Positions 39,964-52,652 of a DNA stretch of 64,000 bases are shown here, one piece after another. Made by a program: the position numbers and the translations under genes. This DNA is from Tritrichomonas musculus (lineage: Eukaryota > Parabasalia > Tritrichomonadida > Tritrichomonadidae): NCBI GenBank assembly GCA_039105265.1, contig JAPFFF010000088.1, positions 46,953 to 110,952 on the forward strand, given 5' to 3'. The stretch's first letter is position 1. The number at the start of each line of letters is the position of its first letter. The notes beneath the pieces were generated by a model. It was not told where the DNA came from. It did no database searches and saw nothing but the letters and a program-made list of their open reading frames with translations.

Positions 39964-41403
39964 TCATCAGATGCAACGAGAACTGCAGTTGAATCATCAG
40001 ATGCAACGAGAACTGCAGTTTAATAATAAGATTCAACAAGAACTGCAGTTTAATCATAAGATTCAACGAGAACTGCAGTTTAATCATCAGATTCAACGAG
40101 AACTGCAGTTTAATAATAAGATTCAACAAGAACTGCAGTTGAATCATCAGATGCAACGAGAACTGCAGTTGAATCATCAGATTCAACGAGAACTGCAGTT
40201 GAATCATCAGATGCAACGAGAACTGCAGTTGAATCATCAGATGCAACGAGAACTGCAGTTGAATCATCAGATTCAACGAGAACTGCAGTTGAATCATCAG
40301 ATGCAACGAGAACTGCAGTTGAACCATCAGATTCAACGAGAACTGCAGTTGAATCATCAGATGCAACGAGAACTACAGTTGAATCATCAGATTCAACGAG
40401 AACTGCAGTTGAATCATCAGATGCAACGAGAACTACAGTTGAATCATCAGATTCAACGAGAACTGCAGTTGAATCATCAGATGCAACAAGAACTGCAGTT
40501 GAATCATCAGATTCAACGAGAACTGCAGTTGAATCATCAGATTCAACGAGAACTGCAGTTGAACCATCAGATTCAACGAGAACTACAGTTGAATCATCAG
40601 ATTCAACGAGAACTGCAGTTGAATCATCAGATTCAACGAGAACTACAGTTGAATCATCAGATTCAACGAGAACTGCAGTTGAATCATCAGATGCAACGAG
40701 AACTACAGTTGAATCATCAGATTCAACGAGAACTGCAGTTGAATCATCAGATGCAACGACAACTGCAGTTGAATCATCAGATGCAACGACAACTGCAGTT
40801 GAATCATCAGATTCAACGAGAACTGCAGTTGAATCATCAGATGCAACGAGAACTGCAGTTGAATCATCAGATTCAACGAGAACTGCAGTTTAATAATAAG
40901 ATGAAACAAGAACTGCAGTTGAATCATCAGATGCAACGAGAACTGCAGTTGAATCATCAGATGCAACGAGAACTGCAGTTGAATCATCAGATGCAACGAC
41001 AACTGCAGTTGAATCATCAGATGCAACGAGAACTGCAGTTGAATCATCAGATGCAACGAGAACTGCAGTTTAATAATAAGATGAAACAAGAACTGCAGTT
41101 GAATCATCAGATGCAACGACAACTGCAGTTGAATCATCAGATGCAACGAGAACTGCAGTTGAATCATCAGATGCAACGAGAACTGCAGTTGAATCATCAG
41201 ATTCAACGAGAACTGCAGTTGAATCATCAGATTCAACGAGAACTGCAGTTGAATCATCAGATGCAACGAGAACTGCAGTTGAATCATCAGATGCAACGAG
41301 AACTACAGTTGAATCATCAGATTCAACGAGAACTGCAGTTGAACCATCAGATTCAACGAGAACTGCAGTTGAACCATCAGATTCAACGAGAACTGCAGTT
41401 GAA
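39964..41403 (+). repeat. 48-monomer HOR copy
   Basis: It matches 31474-32913 class for class at offset 8,490. The left edge of the 12.1-kb tandem duplication (near 40594) falls inside this HOR, at about monomer 22. The duplication boundary therefore does not respect HOR boundaries. Confidence 0.9.
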
Positions 41404-44400
41404 TCATCAGATGCAACGAGAACTGCAGTTGAATCATCAGATGCAACGAGAACTGCAGTTTAATAATAAGATGCAACAAGAACTGCAGTTGAATCATCAG
41501 ATGCAACGAGAACTGCAGTTGAATCATCAGATGCAACGACAACTGCAGTTGAATCATCAGATGCAGCGAGAACTGCAGTTGAATCATCAGATTCAACGAG
41601 AACTGCAGTTGAATCATCAGATTCAACGAGAACTGCAGTTGAATCATCAGATGCAACGAGAACTGCAGTTGAATCATCAGATGCAACGAGAACTACAGTT
41701 GAATCATCAGATTCAACGAGAACTGCAGTTGAATCATCAGATTCAACGAGAACTGCAGTTGAATCATCAGATTCAACGAGAACTGCAGTTGAATCATCAG
41801 ATGCAACGAGAACTGCAGTTGAATCATCAGATTCAACGACAACTGCAGTTGAACCATCAGATTCAACGAGAACTGCAGTTGAATCATCAGATGCAACGAG
41901 AACTGCAGTTGAATCATCAGATGCAACGAGAACTGCAGTTGAATCATCAGATTCAACGAGAACTGCAGTTGAATCATCAGATGCAACGAGAACTGCAGTT
42001 GAATCATCAGATTCAACGAGAACTGCAGTTTAATAATAAGATTCAACGAGAACTGCAGTTTAATAATAAGATGAAACAAGAACTGCAGTTGAATAATCAG
42101 ATGCAACGAGAACTGCAGTTGAATCATCAGATGCAGCGAGAACTGCAGTTTAATAATAAGATGAAACAAGAACTGCAGTTGAATCATCAGATGCAACGAG
42201 AACTGCAGTTGAATCATCAGATGCAACGAGAACTGCAGTTGAATCATCAGATGCAGCGAGAACTGCAGTTTAATAATAAGATGAAACAAGAACTGCAGTT
42301 GAATCATCAGATGCAACGAGAACTGCAGTTGAATCATCAGATGCAACGAGAACTGCAGTTGAATCATCAGATGCAGCGAGAACTGCAGTTTAATAATAAG
42401 ATGAAACAAGAACTGCAGTTGAATCATCAGATTCAACGAGAACTGCAGTTGAATCATCAGATGCAACGAGAACTGCAGTTGAATCATCAGATGCAACGAG
42501 AACTGCAGTTGAATCATCAGATGCAACGAGAACTGCAGTTGAATCATCAGATTCAACGAGAACTGCAGTTGAATCATCAGATGCAACGACAACTGCAGTT
42601 GAATCATCAGATTCAACGAGAACTGCAGTTGAATCATCAGATGCAACGAGAACTGCAGTTGAATCATCAGATTCAACGAGAACTGCAGTTTAATAATAAG
42701 ATTCAACGAGAACTGCAGTTTAATAATAAGATGAAACAAGAACTGCAGTTGAATAATCAGATGCAACGAGAACTGCAGTTGAATCATCAGATTCAACGAC
42801 AACTGCAGTTGAATCATCAGATTCAACGAGAACTGCAGTTGAATCATCAGATGCAACGAGAACTGCAGTTGAATCATCAGATTCAACGAGAACTGCAGTT
42901 TAATAATAAGATTCAACGAGAACTGCAGTTTAATAATAAGATGAAACAAGAACTGCAGTTGAATAATCAGATGCAACGAGAACTGCAGTTGAATCATCAG
43001 ATGCAACGAGAACTGCAGTTGAATCATCAGATGCAACGAGAACTGCAGTTGAATCATCAGATGCAACGAGAACTGCAGTTGAATCATCAGATGCAACAAG
43101 AACTGCAGTTGAATCATCAGATGCAACGAGAACTGCAGTTGAATCATCAGATTCAACGAGAACTTCAGTTGAATCATCAGATTCAACGAGAACTGCAGTT
43201 GAATCATCAGATTCAACGAGAACTGCAGTTGAATCATCAGATTCAACGAGAACTTCAGTTGAATCATCAGATTCAACGAGAACTGCAGTTGAATCATCAG
43301 ATGCAACGAGAACTGCAGTTGAATCATCAGATGAAACAAGAACTGCAGTTGAATCATCAGATGCAACGAGAACTGCAGTTGAATCATCAGATGCAACGAG
43401 AACTGCAGTTGAATCATCAGATGCAACGAGAACTGCAGTTGAATCATCAGATGCAACGACAACTGCAGTTGAATCATCAGATGCAACGAGAACTGCAGTT
43501 GAATCATCAGATTCAACGAGAACTGCAGTTGAATCATCAGATGCAACGAGAACTGCAGTTGAATCATCAGATGCAACGAGAACTGCAGTTGAATCATCAG
43601 ATTCAACGAGAACTGCAGTTGAATCATCAGATTCAACGAGAACTGCAGTTGAATCATCAGATTCAACGAGAACTGCAGTTGAATCATCAGATGCAACGAC
43701 AACTGCAGTTGAATCATCAGATGCAACGACAACTGCAGTTGAATCATCAGATGCAACGAGAACTGCAGTTGAATCATCAGATGCAACGAGAACTGCAGTT
43801 TAATAATAAGATTCAACGAGAACTGCAGTTGAATCATCAGATGAAACAAGAACTGCAGTTGAATCATCAGATGCAACAAGAACTGCAGTTGAATCATCAG
43901 ATTCAACGAGAACTGCAGTTGAATCATCAGATTCAACGAGAACTGCAGTTGAACCATCAGATTCAACGAGAACTACAGTTGAATCATCAGATTCAACGAG
44001 AACTGCAGTTGAATCATCAGATTCAACGAGAACTACAGTTGAATCATCAGATTCAACGAGAACTGCAGTTGAATCATCAGATGCAACGAGAACTACAGTT
44101 GAATCATCAGATTCAACGAGAACTGCAGTTGAATCATCAGATGCAACGACAACTGCAGTTGAATCATCAGATGCAACGACAACTGCAGTTGAATCATCAG
44201 ATTCAACGAGAACTGCAGTTGAATCATCAGATGCAACGAGAACTGCAGTTGAATCATCAGATTCAACGAGAACTGCAGTTGAATCATCAGATGCAACAAG
44301 AACTGCAGTTGAATCATCAGATTCAACGAGAACTGCAGTTGAATCATCAGATGCAACGAGAACTGCAGTTGAATCATCAGATGCAACGAGAACTGCAGTT

Positions 44401-46173
44401 GAATCATCAGATGCAACGAGAACTGCAGTTTAATAATAAGATTCAACAAGAACTGCAGTTTAATCATAAGATTCAACGAGAACTGCAGTTTAATCATAAG
44501 ATTCAACGAGAACTGCAGTTTAATAATAAGATTCAACAAGAACTGCAGTTGAATCATCAGATGCAACGAGAACTGCAGTTGAATCATCAGATTCAACGAG
44601 AACTGCAGTTGAATCATCAGATTCAACGAGAACTGCAGTTGAATCATCAGATGCAACGAGAACTGCAGCTGAATCATCAGATGCAACGAGAACTGCAGTT
44701 GAATCATCAGATGCAACGAGAACTGCAGTTGAATCATCAGATTCAACGAGAACTGCAGTTGAATCATCAGATGCAACGAGAACTGCAGTTGAACCATCAG
44801 ATTCAACGAGAACTGCAGTTGAATCATCAGATGCAACGAGAACTACAGTTGAATCATCAGATTCAACGAGAACTGCAGTTGAATCATCAGATGCAACGAG
44901 AACTACAGTTGAATCATCAGATTCAACGAGAACTGCAGTTGAATCATCAGATGCAACAAGAACTGCAGTTGAATCATCAGATTCAACGAGAACTGCAGTT
45001 GAATCATCAGATTCAACGAGAACTGCAGTTGAACCATCAGATTCAACGAGAACTACAGTTGAATCATCAGATTCAACGAGAACTGCAGTTGAATCATCAG
45101 ATTCAACGAGAACTACAGTTGAATCATCAGATTCAACGAGAACTGCAGTTGAATCATCAGATGCAACGAGAACTACAGTTGAATCATCAGATTCAACGAG
45201 AACTGCAGTTGAATCATCAGATGCAACGACAACTGCAGTTGAATCATCAGATGCAACGACAACTGCAGTTGAATCATCAGATTCAACGAGAACTGCAGTT
45301 GAATCATCAGATGCAACGAGAACTGCAGTTGAATCATCAGATGCAACGAGAACTGCAGTTTAATAATAAGATGAAACAAGAACTGCAGTTGAATCATCAG
45401 ATGCAACGAGAACTGCAGTTGAATCATCAGATGCAACGAGAACTGCAGTTGAATCATCAGATGCAACGACAACTGCAGTTGAATCATCAGATGCAACGAG
45501 AACTGCAGTTGAATCATCAGATGCAACGAGAACTGCAGTTTAATAATAAGATGAAACAAGAACTGCAGTTGAATCATCAGATGCAACGACAACTGCAGTT
45601 GAATCATCAGATGCAACGAGAACTGCAGTTGAATCATCAGATGCAACGAGAACTGCAGTTGAATCATCAGATTCAACGAGAACTGCAGTTGAATCATCAG
45701 ATTCAACGAGAACTGCAGTTGAATCATCAGATGCAACGAGAACTGCAGTTGAATCATCAGATTCAACGAGAACTGCAGTTGAACCATCAGATTCAACGAG
45801 AACTGCAGTTGAACCATCAGATTCAACGAGAACTGCAGTTGAATCATCAGATGCAACGAGAACTGCAGTTGAATCATCAGATGCAACGAGAACTACAGTT
45901 GAATCATCAGATTCAACGAGAACTGCAGTTGAATCATCAGATTCAACGAGAACTGCAGTTGAATCATCAGATTCAACGAGAACTGCAGTTGAATCATCAG
46001 ATGCAACGAGAACTGCAGTTGAATCATCAGATGCAACGAGAACTACAGTTGAATCATCAGATTCAACGAGAACTGCAGTTGAATCATCAGATTCAACGAG
46101 AACTGCAGTTGAATCATCAGATTCAACGAGAACTGCAGTTGAATCATCAGATGCAACGAGAACTGCAGTTGAA

Positions 46174-47163
46174 TCATCAGATTCAACGAGAACTACAGTT
46201 GAATCATCAGATGCAACGAGAACTGCAGTTGAATCATCAGATGCAACGAGAACTGCAGTTGAATCATCAGATGCAACGAGAACTGCAGTTGAATCATCAG
46301 ATTCAACGAGAACTGCAGTTGAATCATCAGATGCAACGAGAACTGCAGTTGAATCATCAGATTCAACGAGAACTGCAGTTGAACCATCAGATTCAACGAG
46401 AACTGCAGTTGAATCATCAGATGCAACGAGAACTGCAGTTGAATCATCAGATGCAACGAGAACTGCAGTTTAATAATAAGATGCAACGAGAACTGCAGTT
46501 GAATCATCAGATGCAACGAGAACTGCAGTTGAATCATCAGATGCAACGAGAACTGCAGTTGAATCATCAGATTCAACGAGAACTGCAGTTGAATCATCAG
46601 ATGCAACGAGAACTGCAGTTGAATCATCAGATGCAACGAGAACTGCAGTTGAATCATCAGATTCAACGAGAACTGCAGTTGAATCATCAGATTCAACGAG
46701 AACTGCAGTTGAATCATCAGATTCAACGAGAACTGCAGTTGAATCATCAGATGCAACGAGAACTGCAGTTGAATCATCAGATTCAACGAGAACTACAGTT
46801 GAATCATCAGATGCAACGAGAACTGCAGTTGAATCATCAGATGCAACGAGAACTGCAGTTGAATCATCAGATGCAACGAGAACTGCAGTTGAATCATCAG
46901 ATTCAACGAGAACTGCAGTTGAATCATCAGATGCAACGAGAACTGCAGTTGAATCATCAGATTCAACGAGAACTGCAGTTGAACCATCAGATTCAACGAG
47001 AACTGCAGTTGAATCATCAGATGCAACGAGAACTGCAGTTGAATCATCAGATGCAACGAGAACTGCAGTTTAATAATAAGATGCAACGAGAACTGCAGTT
47101 GAATCATCAGATGCAACGAGAACTGCAGTTGAATCATCAGATGCAACGAGAACTGCAGTTGAA
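46174..47163 (+). repeat. 20-monomer (600 bp) tandem pair
   Basis: The unit 46174-46773 starts again at 46774. It opens with a T monomer bearing CTACAG, then G,G,G,T,G,T, a CCATCAG monomer, and a TTTAA junction to TAATAAGATGCAACGAG. The copies agree until 46564/47164, where T faces a GCAGCG monomer. The arrangement is carried into the second 12.1-kb unit, where the partner junction lies at 58893. Confidence 0.83.
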
Positions 47164-49533
47164 TCATCAGATGCAGCGAGAACTGCAGTTTAATAATAAG
47201 ATGAAACAAGAACTGCAGTTGAATCATCAGATGCAACGAGAACTGTAGTTGAATCATCAGATGCAACGAGAACTGCAGTTGAATCATCAGATGCAACGAG
47301 AACTGCAGTTGAATCATCAGATGCAGCGAGAACTGCAGTTTAATAATAAGATGAAACAAGAACTGCAGTTGAATCATCAGATGCAACGAGAACTGCAGTT
47401 GAATCATCAGATGCAACGAGAACTGCAGTTGAATCATCAGATGTAGCGAGAACTGCAGTTTAATAATAAGATGAAACAAGAACTGCAGTTGAATCATCAG
47501 ATTCAACGAGAACTGCAGTTGAATCATCAGATGCAACGAGAACTGCAGTTGAATCATCAGATGCAACGAGAACTGCAGTTGAATCATCAGATGCAACGAG
47601 AACTGCAGTTGAATCATCAGATTCAACGAGAACTGCAGTTGAATCATCAGATGCAACGACAACTGCAGTTGAATCATCAGATTCAACGAGAACTGCAGTT
47701 GAATCATCAGATTCAACGAGAACTGCAGTTGAATCATCAGATGCAACGAGAACTGCAGTTGAATCATCAGATTCAACGAGAACTGCAGTTTAATAATAAG
47801 ATTCAACGAGAACTGCAGTTTAATAATAAGATGAAACAAGAACTGCAGTTGAATAATCAGATGCAACGAGAACTGCAGTTGAATCATCAGATTCAACGAC
47901 AACTGCAGTTGAATCATCAGATTCAACGAGAACTGCAGTTGAATCATCAGATGCAACGAGAACTGCAGTTGAATCATCAGATTCAACGAGAACTGCAGTT
48001 TAATAATAAGATTCAACGAGAACTGCAGTTTAATAATAAGATGAAACAAGAACTGCAGTTGAATAATCAGATGCAACGAGAACTGCAGTTGAATCATCAG
48101 ATTCAACGAGAACTTCAGTTGAATCATCAGATTCAACGAGAACTGCAGTTGAATCATCAGATGCAACGAGAACTGCAGTTGAATCATCAGATGAAACAAG
48201 AACTGCAGTTGAATCATCAGATTCAACGAGAACTGCAGTTGAACCATCAGATTCAACGAGAACTGCAGTTGAATCATCAGATGCAACGACAACTGCAGTT
48301 GAATCATCAGATGCAACGAGAACTGCAGTTGAATCATCAGATGAAACAAGAACTGCAGTTGAATAATCAGATGCAACGAGAACTGCAGTTGAATCATCAG
48401 ATTCAACGAGAACTTCAGTTGAATCATCAGATTCAACGAGAACTGCAGTTGAATCATCAGATGCAATGAGAACTGCAGTTGAATCATCAGATGAAACAAG
48501 AACTGCAGTTGAATAATCAGATGCAACGAGAACTGCAGTTGAATCATCAGATGCAACGAGAACTGCAGTTGAATCATCAGATGCAACGAGAACTGCAGTT
48601 GAATCATCAGATTCAACGAGAACTGCAGTTGAATCATCAGATGCAACGAGAACTGCAGTTGAATCATCAGATTCAACGAGAACTTCAGTTGAATCATCAG
48701 ATTCAACGAGAACTGCAGTTGAATCATCAGATGCAACGAGAACTGCAGTTGAATCATCAGATGAAACAAGAACTGCAGTTGAATCATCAGATGCAACGAG
48801 AACTGCAGTTGAATCATCAGATGCAACGAGAACTGCAGTTGAATCATCAGATGCAACGAGAACTGCAGTTGAATCATCAGATGCAACGAGAACTGCAGTT
48901 GAATCATCAGATGCAACGAGAACTGCAGTTGAATCATCAGATTCAACGAGAACTGCAGTTGAATCATCAGATGCAACGAGAACTGCAGTTGAATCATCAG
49001 ATGCAACGAGAACTGCAGTTGAATCATCAGATTCAACGAGAACTGCAGTTGAATCATCAGATTCAACGAGAACTGCAGTTGAATCATCAGATTCAACGAG
49101 AACTGCAGTTGAATCATCAGATGCAACGACAACTGCAGTTGAATCATCAGATGCAACGACAACTGCAGTTGAATCATCAGATGCAACGAGAACTGCAGTT
49201 GAATCATCAGATGCAACGAGAACTGCAGTTTAATAATAAGATTCAACGAGAACTGCAGTTGAATCATCAGATGAAACAAGAACTGCAGTTGAATCATCAG
49301 ATGCAACAAGAACTGCAGTTGAATCATCAGATTCAACGAGAACTGCAGTTGAATCATCAGATTCAACGAGAACTGCAGTTGAACCATCAGATTCAACGAG
49401 AACTACAGTTGAATCATCAGATTCAACGAGAACTGCAGTTGAATCATCAGATTCAACGAGAACTACAGTTGAATCATCAGATTCAACGAGAACTGCAGTT
49501 GAATCATCAGATGCAACGAGAACTACAGTTGAA

Positions 49534-49562
49534 TCATCAGATTCAACGAGAACTGAGTTAAA
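49534..49562 (+). repeat. 29-base monomer (1-base deletion), unit 1
   Basis: The end of the monomer reads ACTGAGTTAAA instead of ACTGCAGTTGAA: the C of CTGCAG is missing and G28 is A. The PstI site and palindrome are lost. The same monomer appears at 61653-61681. Confidence 0.95.
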
Positions 49563-52472
49563 TCATCAGATGCAACGACAACTGCAGTTGAATCATCAGA
49601 TGCAACGACAACTGCAGTTGAATCATCAGATTCAACGAGAACTACAGTTGAATCATCAGATGCAACGAGAACTGCAGTTGAATCATCAGATTCAACGAGA
49701 ACTGCAGTTGAATCATCAGATGCAACAAGAACTGCAGTTGAATCATCAGATGCAACGAGAACTGCAGTTGAATCATCAGATGCAACGAGAACTGCAGTTG
49801 AATCATCAGATGCAACGAGAACTGCAGTTGAATCATCAGATGCAACGAGAACTGCAGTTGAATCATCAGATGCAACGAGAACTGCAGTTTAATAATAAGA
49901 TTCAACAAGAACTGCAGTTTAATCATAAGATTCAACGAGAACTGCAGTTTAATCATAAGAGTCAACGAGAACTGCAGTTTAATAATAAGATTCAACAAGA
50001 ACTGCAGTTGAATCATCAGATGCAACGAGAACTGCAGTTGAATCATCAGATTCAACGAGAACTGCAGTTGAATCATCAGATTCAACGAGAACTGCAGTTG
50101 AATCATCAGATGCAACGAGAACTGCAGTTGAATCATCAGATGCAACGAGAACTGCAGTTGAATCATCAGATGCAACGAGAACTGCAGTTGAATCATCAGA
50201 TTCAACGAGAACTGCAGTTGAATCATCAGATGCAACGAGAACTGCAGTTGAACCATCAGATTCAACGAGAACTGCAGTTGAATCATCAGATGCAACGAGA
50301 ACTACAGTTGAATCATCAGATTCAACGAGAACTGCAGTTGAATCATCAGATGCAACGAGAACTACAGTTGAATCATCAGATTCAACGAGAACTGCAGTTG
50401 AATCATCAGATGCAACAAGAACTGCAGTTGAATCATCAGATTCAACGAGAACTGCAGTTGAATCATCAGATTCAACGAGAACTGCAGTTGAACCATCAGA
50501 TTCAACGAGAACTACAGTTGAATCATCAGATTCAACGAGAACTGCAGTTGAATCATCAGATTCAACGAGAACTACAGTTGAATCATCAGATTCAACGAGA
50601 ACTGCAGTTGAATCATCAGATGCAACGAGAACTGCAGTTTAATAATAAGATGAAACAAGAACTGCAGTTGAATCATCAGATGCAACGACAACTGCAGTTG
50701 AATCATCAGATGCAACGAGAACTGCAGTTGAATCATCAGATGCAACGAGAACTGCAGTTGAATCATCAGATTCAACGAGAACTGCAGTTGAATCATCAGA
50801 TTCAACGAGAACTGCAGTTGAATCATCAGATGCAACGAGAACTGCAGTTGAATCATCAGATGCAACGAGAACTACAGTTGAATCATCAGATTCAACGAGA
50901 ACTGCAGTTGAACCATCAGATTCAACGAGAACTGCAGTTGAACCATCAGATTCAACGAGAACTGCAGTTGAATCATCAGATTCAACGAGAACTGCAGTTG
51001 AACCATCAGATTCAACGAGAACTGCAGTTGAATCATCAGATTCAACGAGAACTGCAGTTGAACCATCAGATTCAACGAGAACTGCAGTTGAACCATCAGA
51101 TTCAACGAGAACTGCAGTTGAATCATCAGATGCAACGAGAACTACAGTTGAATCATCAGATTCAACGAGAACTGCAGTTGAATCATCAGATTCAACGAGA
51201 ACTGCAGTTGAATCATCAGATTCAACGAGAACTGCAGTTGAATCATCAGATGCAACGAGAACTGCAGTTGAATCATCAGATGCAACGAGAACTACAGTTG
51301 AATCATCAGATTCAACGAGAACTGCAGTTGAATCATCAGATTCAACGAGAACTGCAGTTGAATCATCAGATTCAACGAGAACTGCAGTTGAATCATCAGA
51401 TGCAACGAGAACTGCAGTTGAATCATCAGATTCAACGAGAACTGCAGTTGAACCATCAGATTCAACGAGAACTGCAGTTGAATCATCAGATGCAACGAGA
51501 ACTGCAGTTGAATCATCAGATGCAACGAGAACTGCAGTTGAATCATCAGATTCAACGAGAACTGCAGTTGAATCATCAGATGCAACGAGAACTGCAGTTG
51601 AATCATCAGATTCAACGAGAACTGCAGTTGAACCATCAGATTCAACGAGAACTGCAGTTGAATCATCAGATGCAACGAGAACTGCAGTTGAATCATCAGA
51701 TGCAACGAGAACTGCAGTTTAATAATAAGATGCAACGAGAACTGCAGTTGAATCATCAGATGCAACGAGAACTGCAGTTGAATCATCAGATGCAACGAGA
51801 ACTGCAGTTGAATCATCAGATGCAGCGAGAACTGCAGTTTAATAATAAGATGAAACAAGAACTGCAGTTGAATCATCAGATGCAACGAGAACTGTAGTTG
51901 AATCATCAGATGCAACGAGAACTGCAGTTGAATCATCAGATGCAACGAGAACTGCAGTTGAATCATCAGATGCAGCGAGAACTGCAGTTTAATAATAAGA
52001 TGAAACAAGAACTGCAGTTGAATCATCAGATGCAACGAGAACTGCAGTTGAATCATCAGATGCAACGAGAACTGCAGTTGAATCATCAGATGCAGCGAGA
52101 ACTGCAGTTTAATAATAAGATGAAACAAGAACTGCAGTTGAATCATCAGATTCAACGAGAACTGCAGTTGAATCATCAGATGCAACGAGAACTGCAGTTG
52201 AATCATCAGATGCAACGAGAACTGCAGTTGAATCATCAGATGCAACGAGAACTGCAGTTGAATCATCAGATTCAACGAGAACTGCAGTTGAATCATCAGA
52301 TGCAACGAGAACTGCAGTTGAATCATCAGATTCAACGAGAACTACAGTTGAATCATCAGATTCAACGAGAACTGCAGTTGAATCATCAGATGCAGCGAGA
52401 ACTGCAGTTTAATAATAAGATGAAACAAGAACTGCAGTTGAATCATCAGATGCAACGAGAACTGCAGTTGAA

Positions 52473-52532
52473 TCATCAGATTCAACGAGAACTACCGTTT
52501 AATATTAAGATGCAACAAGAACTGCAGTTGAA
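52473..52532 (+). repeat. Most diverged monomer pair, at the 12.1-kb junction
   Basis: The monomer at 52473 ends CTACCGTTTAA. The next starts TATTAAGATGCAACAAG, with A3T in addition to the usual TTTAATAATAAG changes. The A24C and A3T changes occur nowhere else that I can see. The pair lies about 120-180 bases before the first monomer that matches unit 1. Confidence 0.85.
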
Positions 52533-52652
52533 TCATCAGATTCAACGAGAACTACAGTTGAATCATCAGATTCAACGAGAACTGCAGTTGAATCATCAGA
52601 TGCAACGAGAACTACAGTTGAATCATCAGATTCAACGAGAACTGCAGTTGAA

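Larger units (their letters stand above)
40594..52652 (+). repeat. 12.1-kb tandem duplication, unit 1
   Basis: From 40594 the monomer order is repeated starting at 52653. The offset is 12,059 bases up to about 43923, then 12,269, 12,299 and finally 12,119 to the end of the window. The steps are whole-monomer gains or losses. Private variants are shared at matching places: CAGCTG at 44669/56968, ATGTAGCG at 47441/59560, CAATGAG near 48465/60584, AAGAGTC near 49960/62079, and the 1-base deletion at 49534-49562/61653-61681. Only a few substitutions separate the units, so this is the youngest large event in the window. Confidence 0.9.

Noticed and set aside
37349-47248. Giant protein-coding gene of MQRELQLNHQ repeats, and the other long forward frames
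   Set aside because: The frame is open only because the 30-base unit has no stop in it. There is no unique start region, signal, splice site or non-repeat domain. Stops recur and are multiplied with the HORs, and substitution types look neutral.
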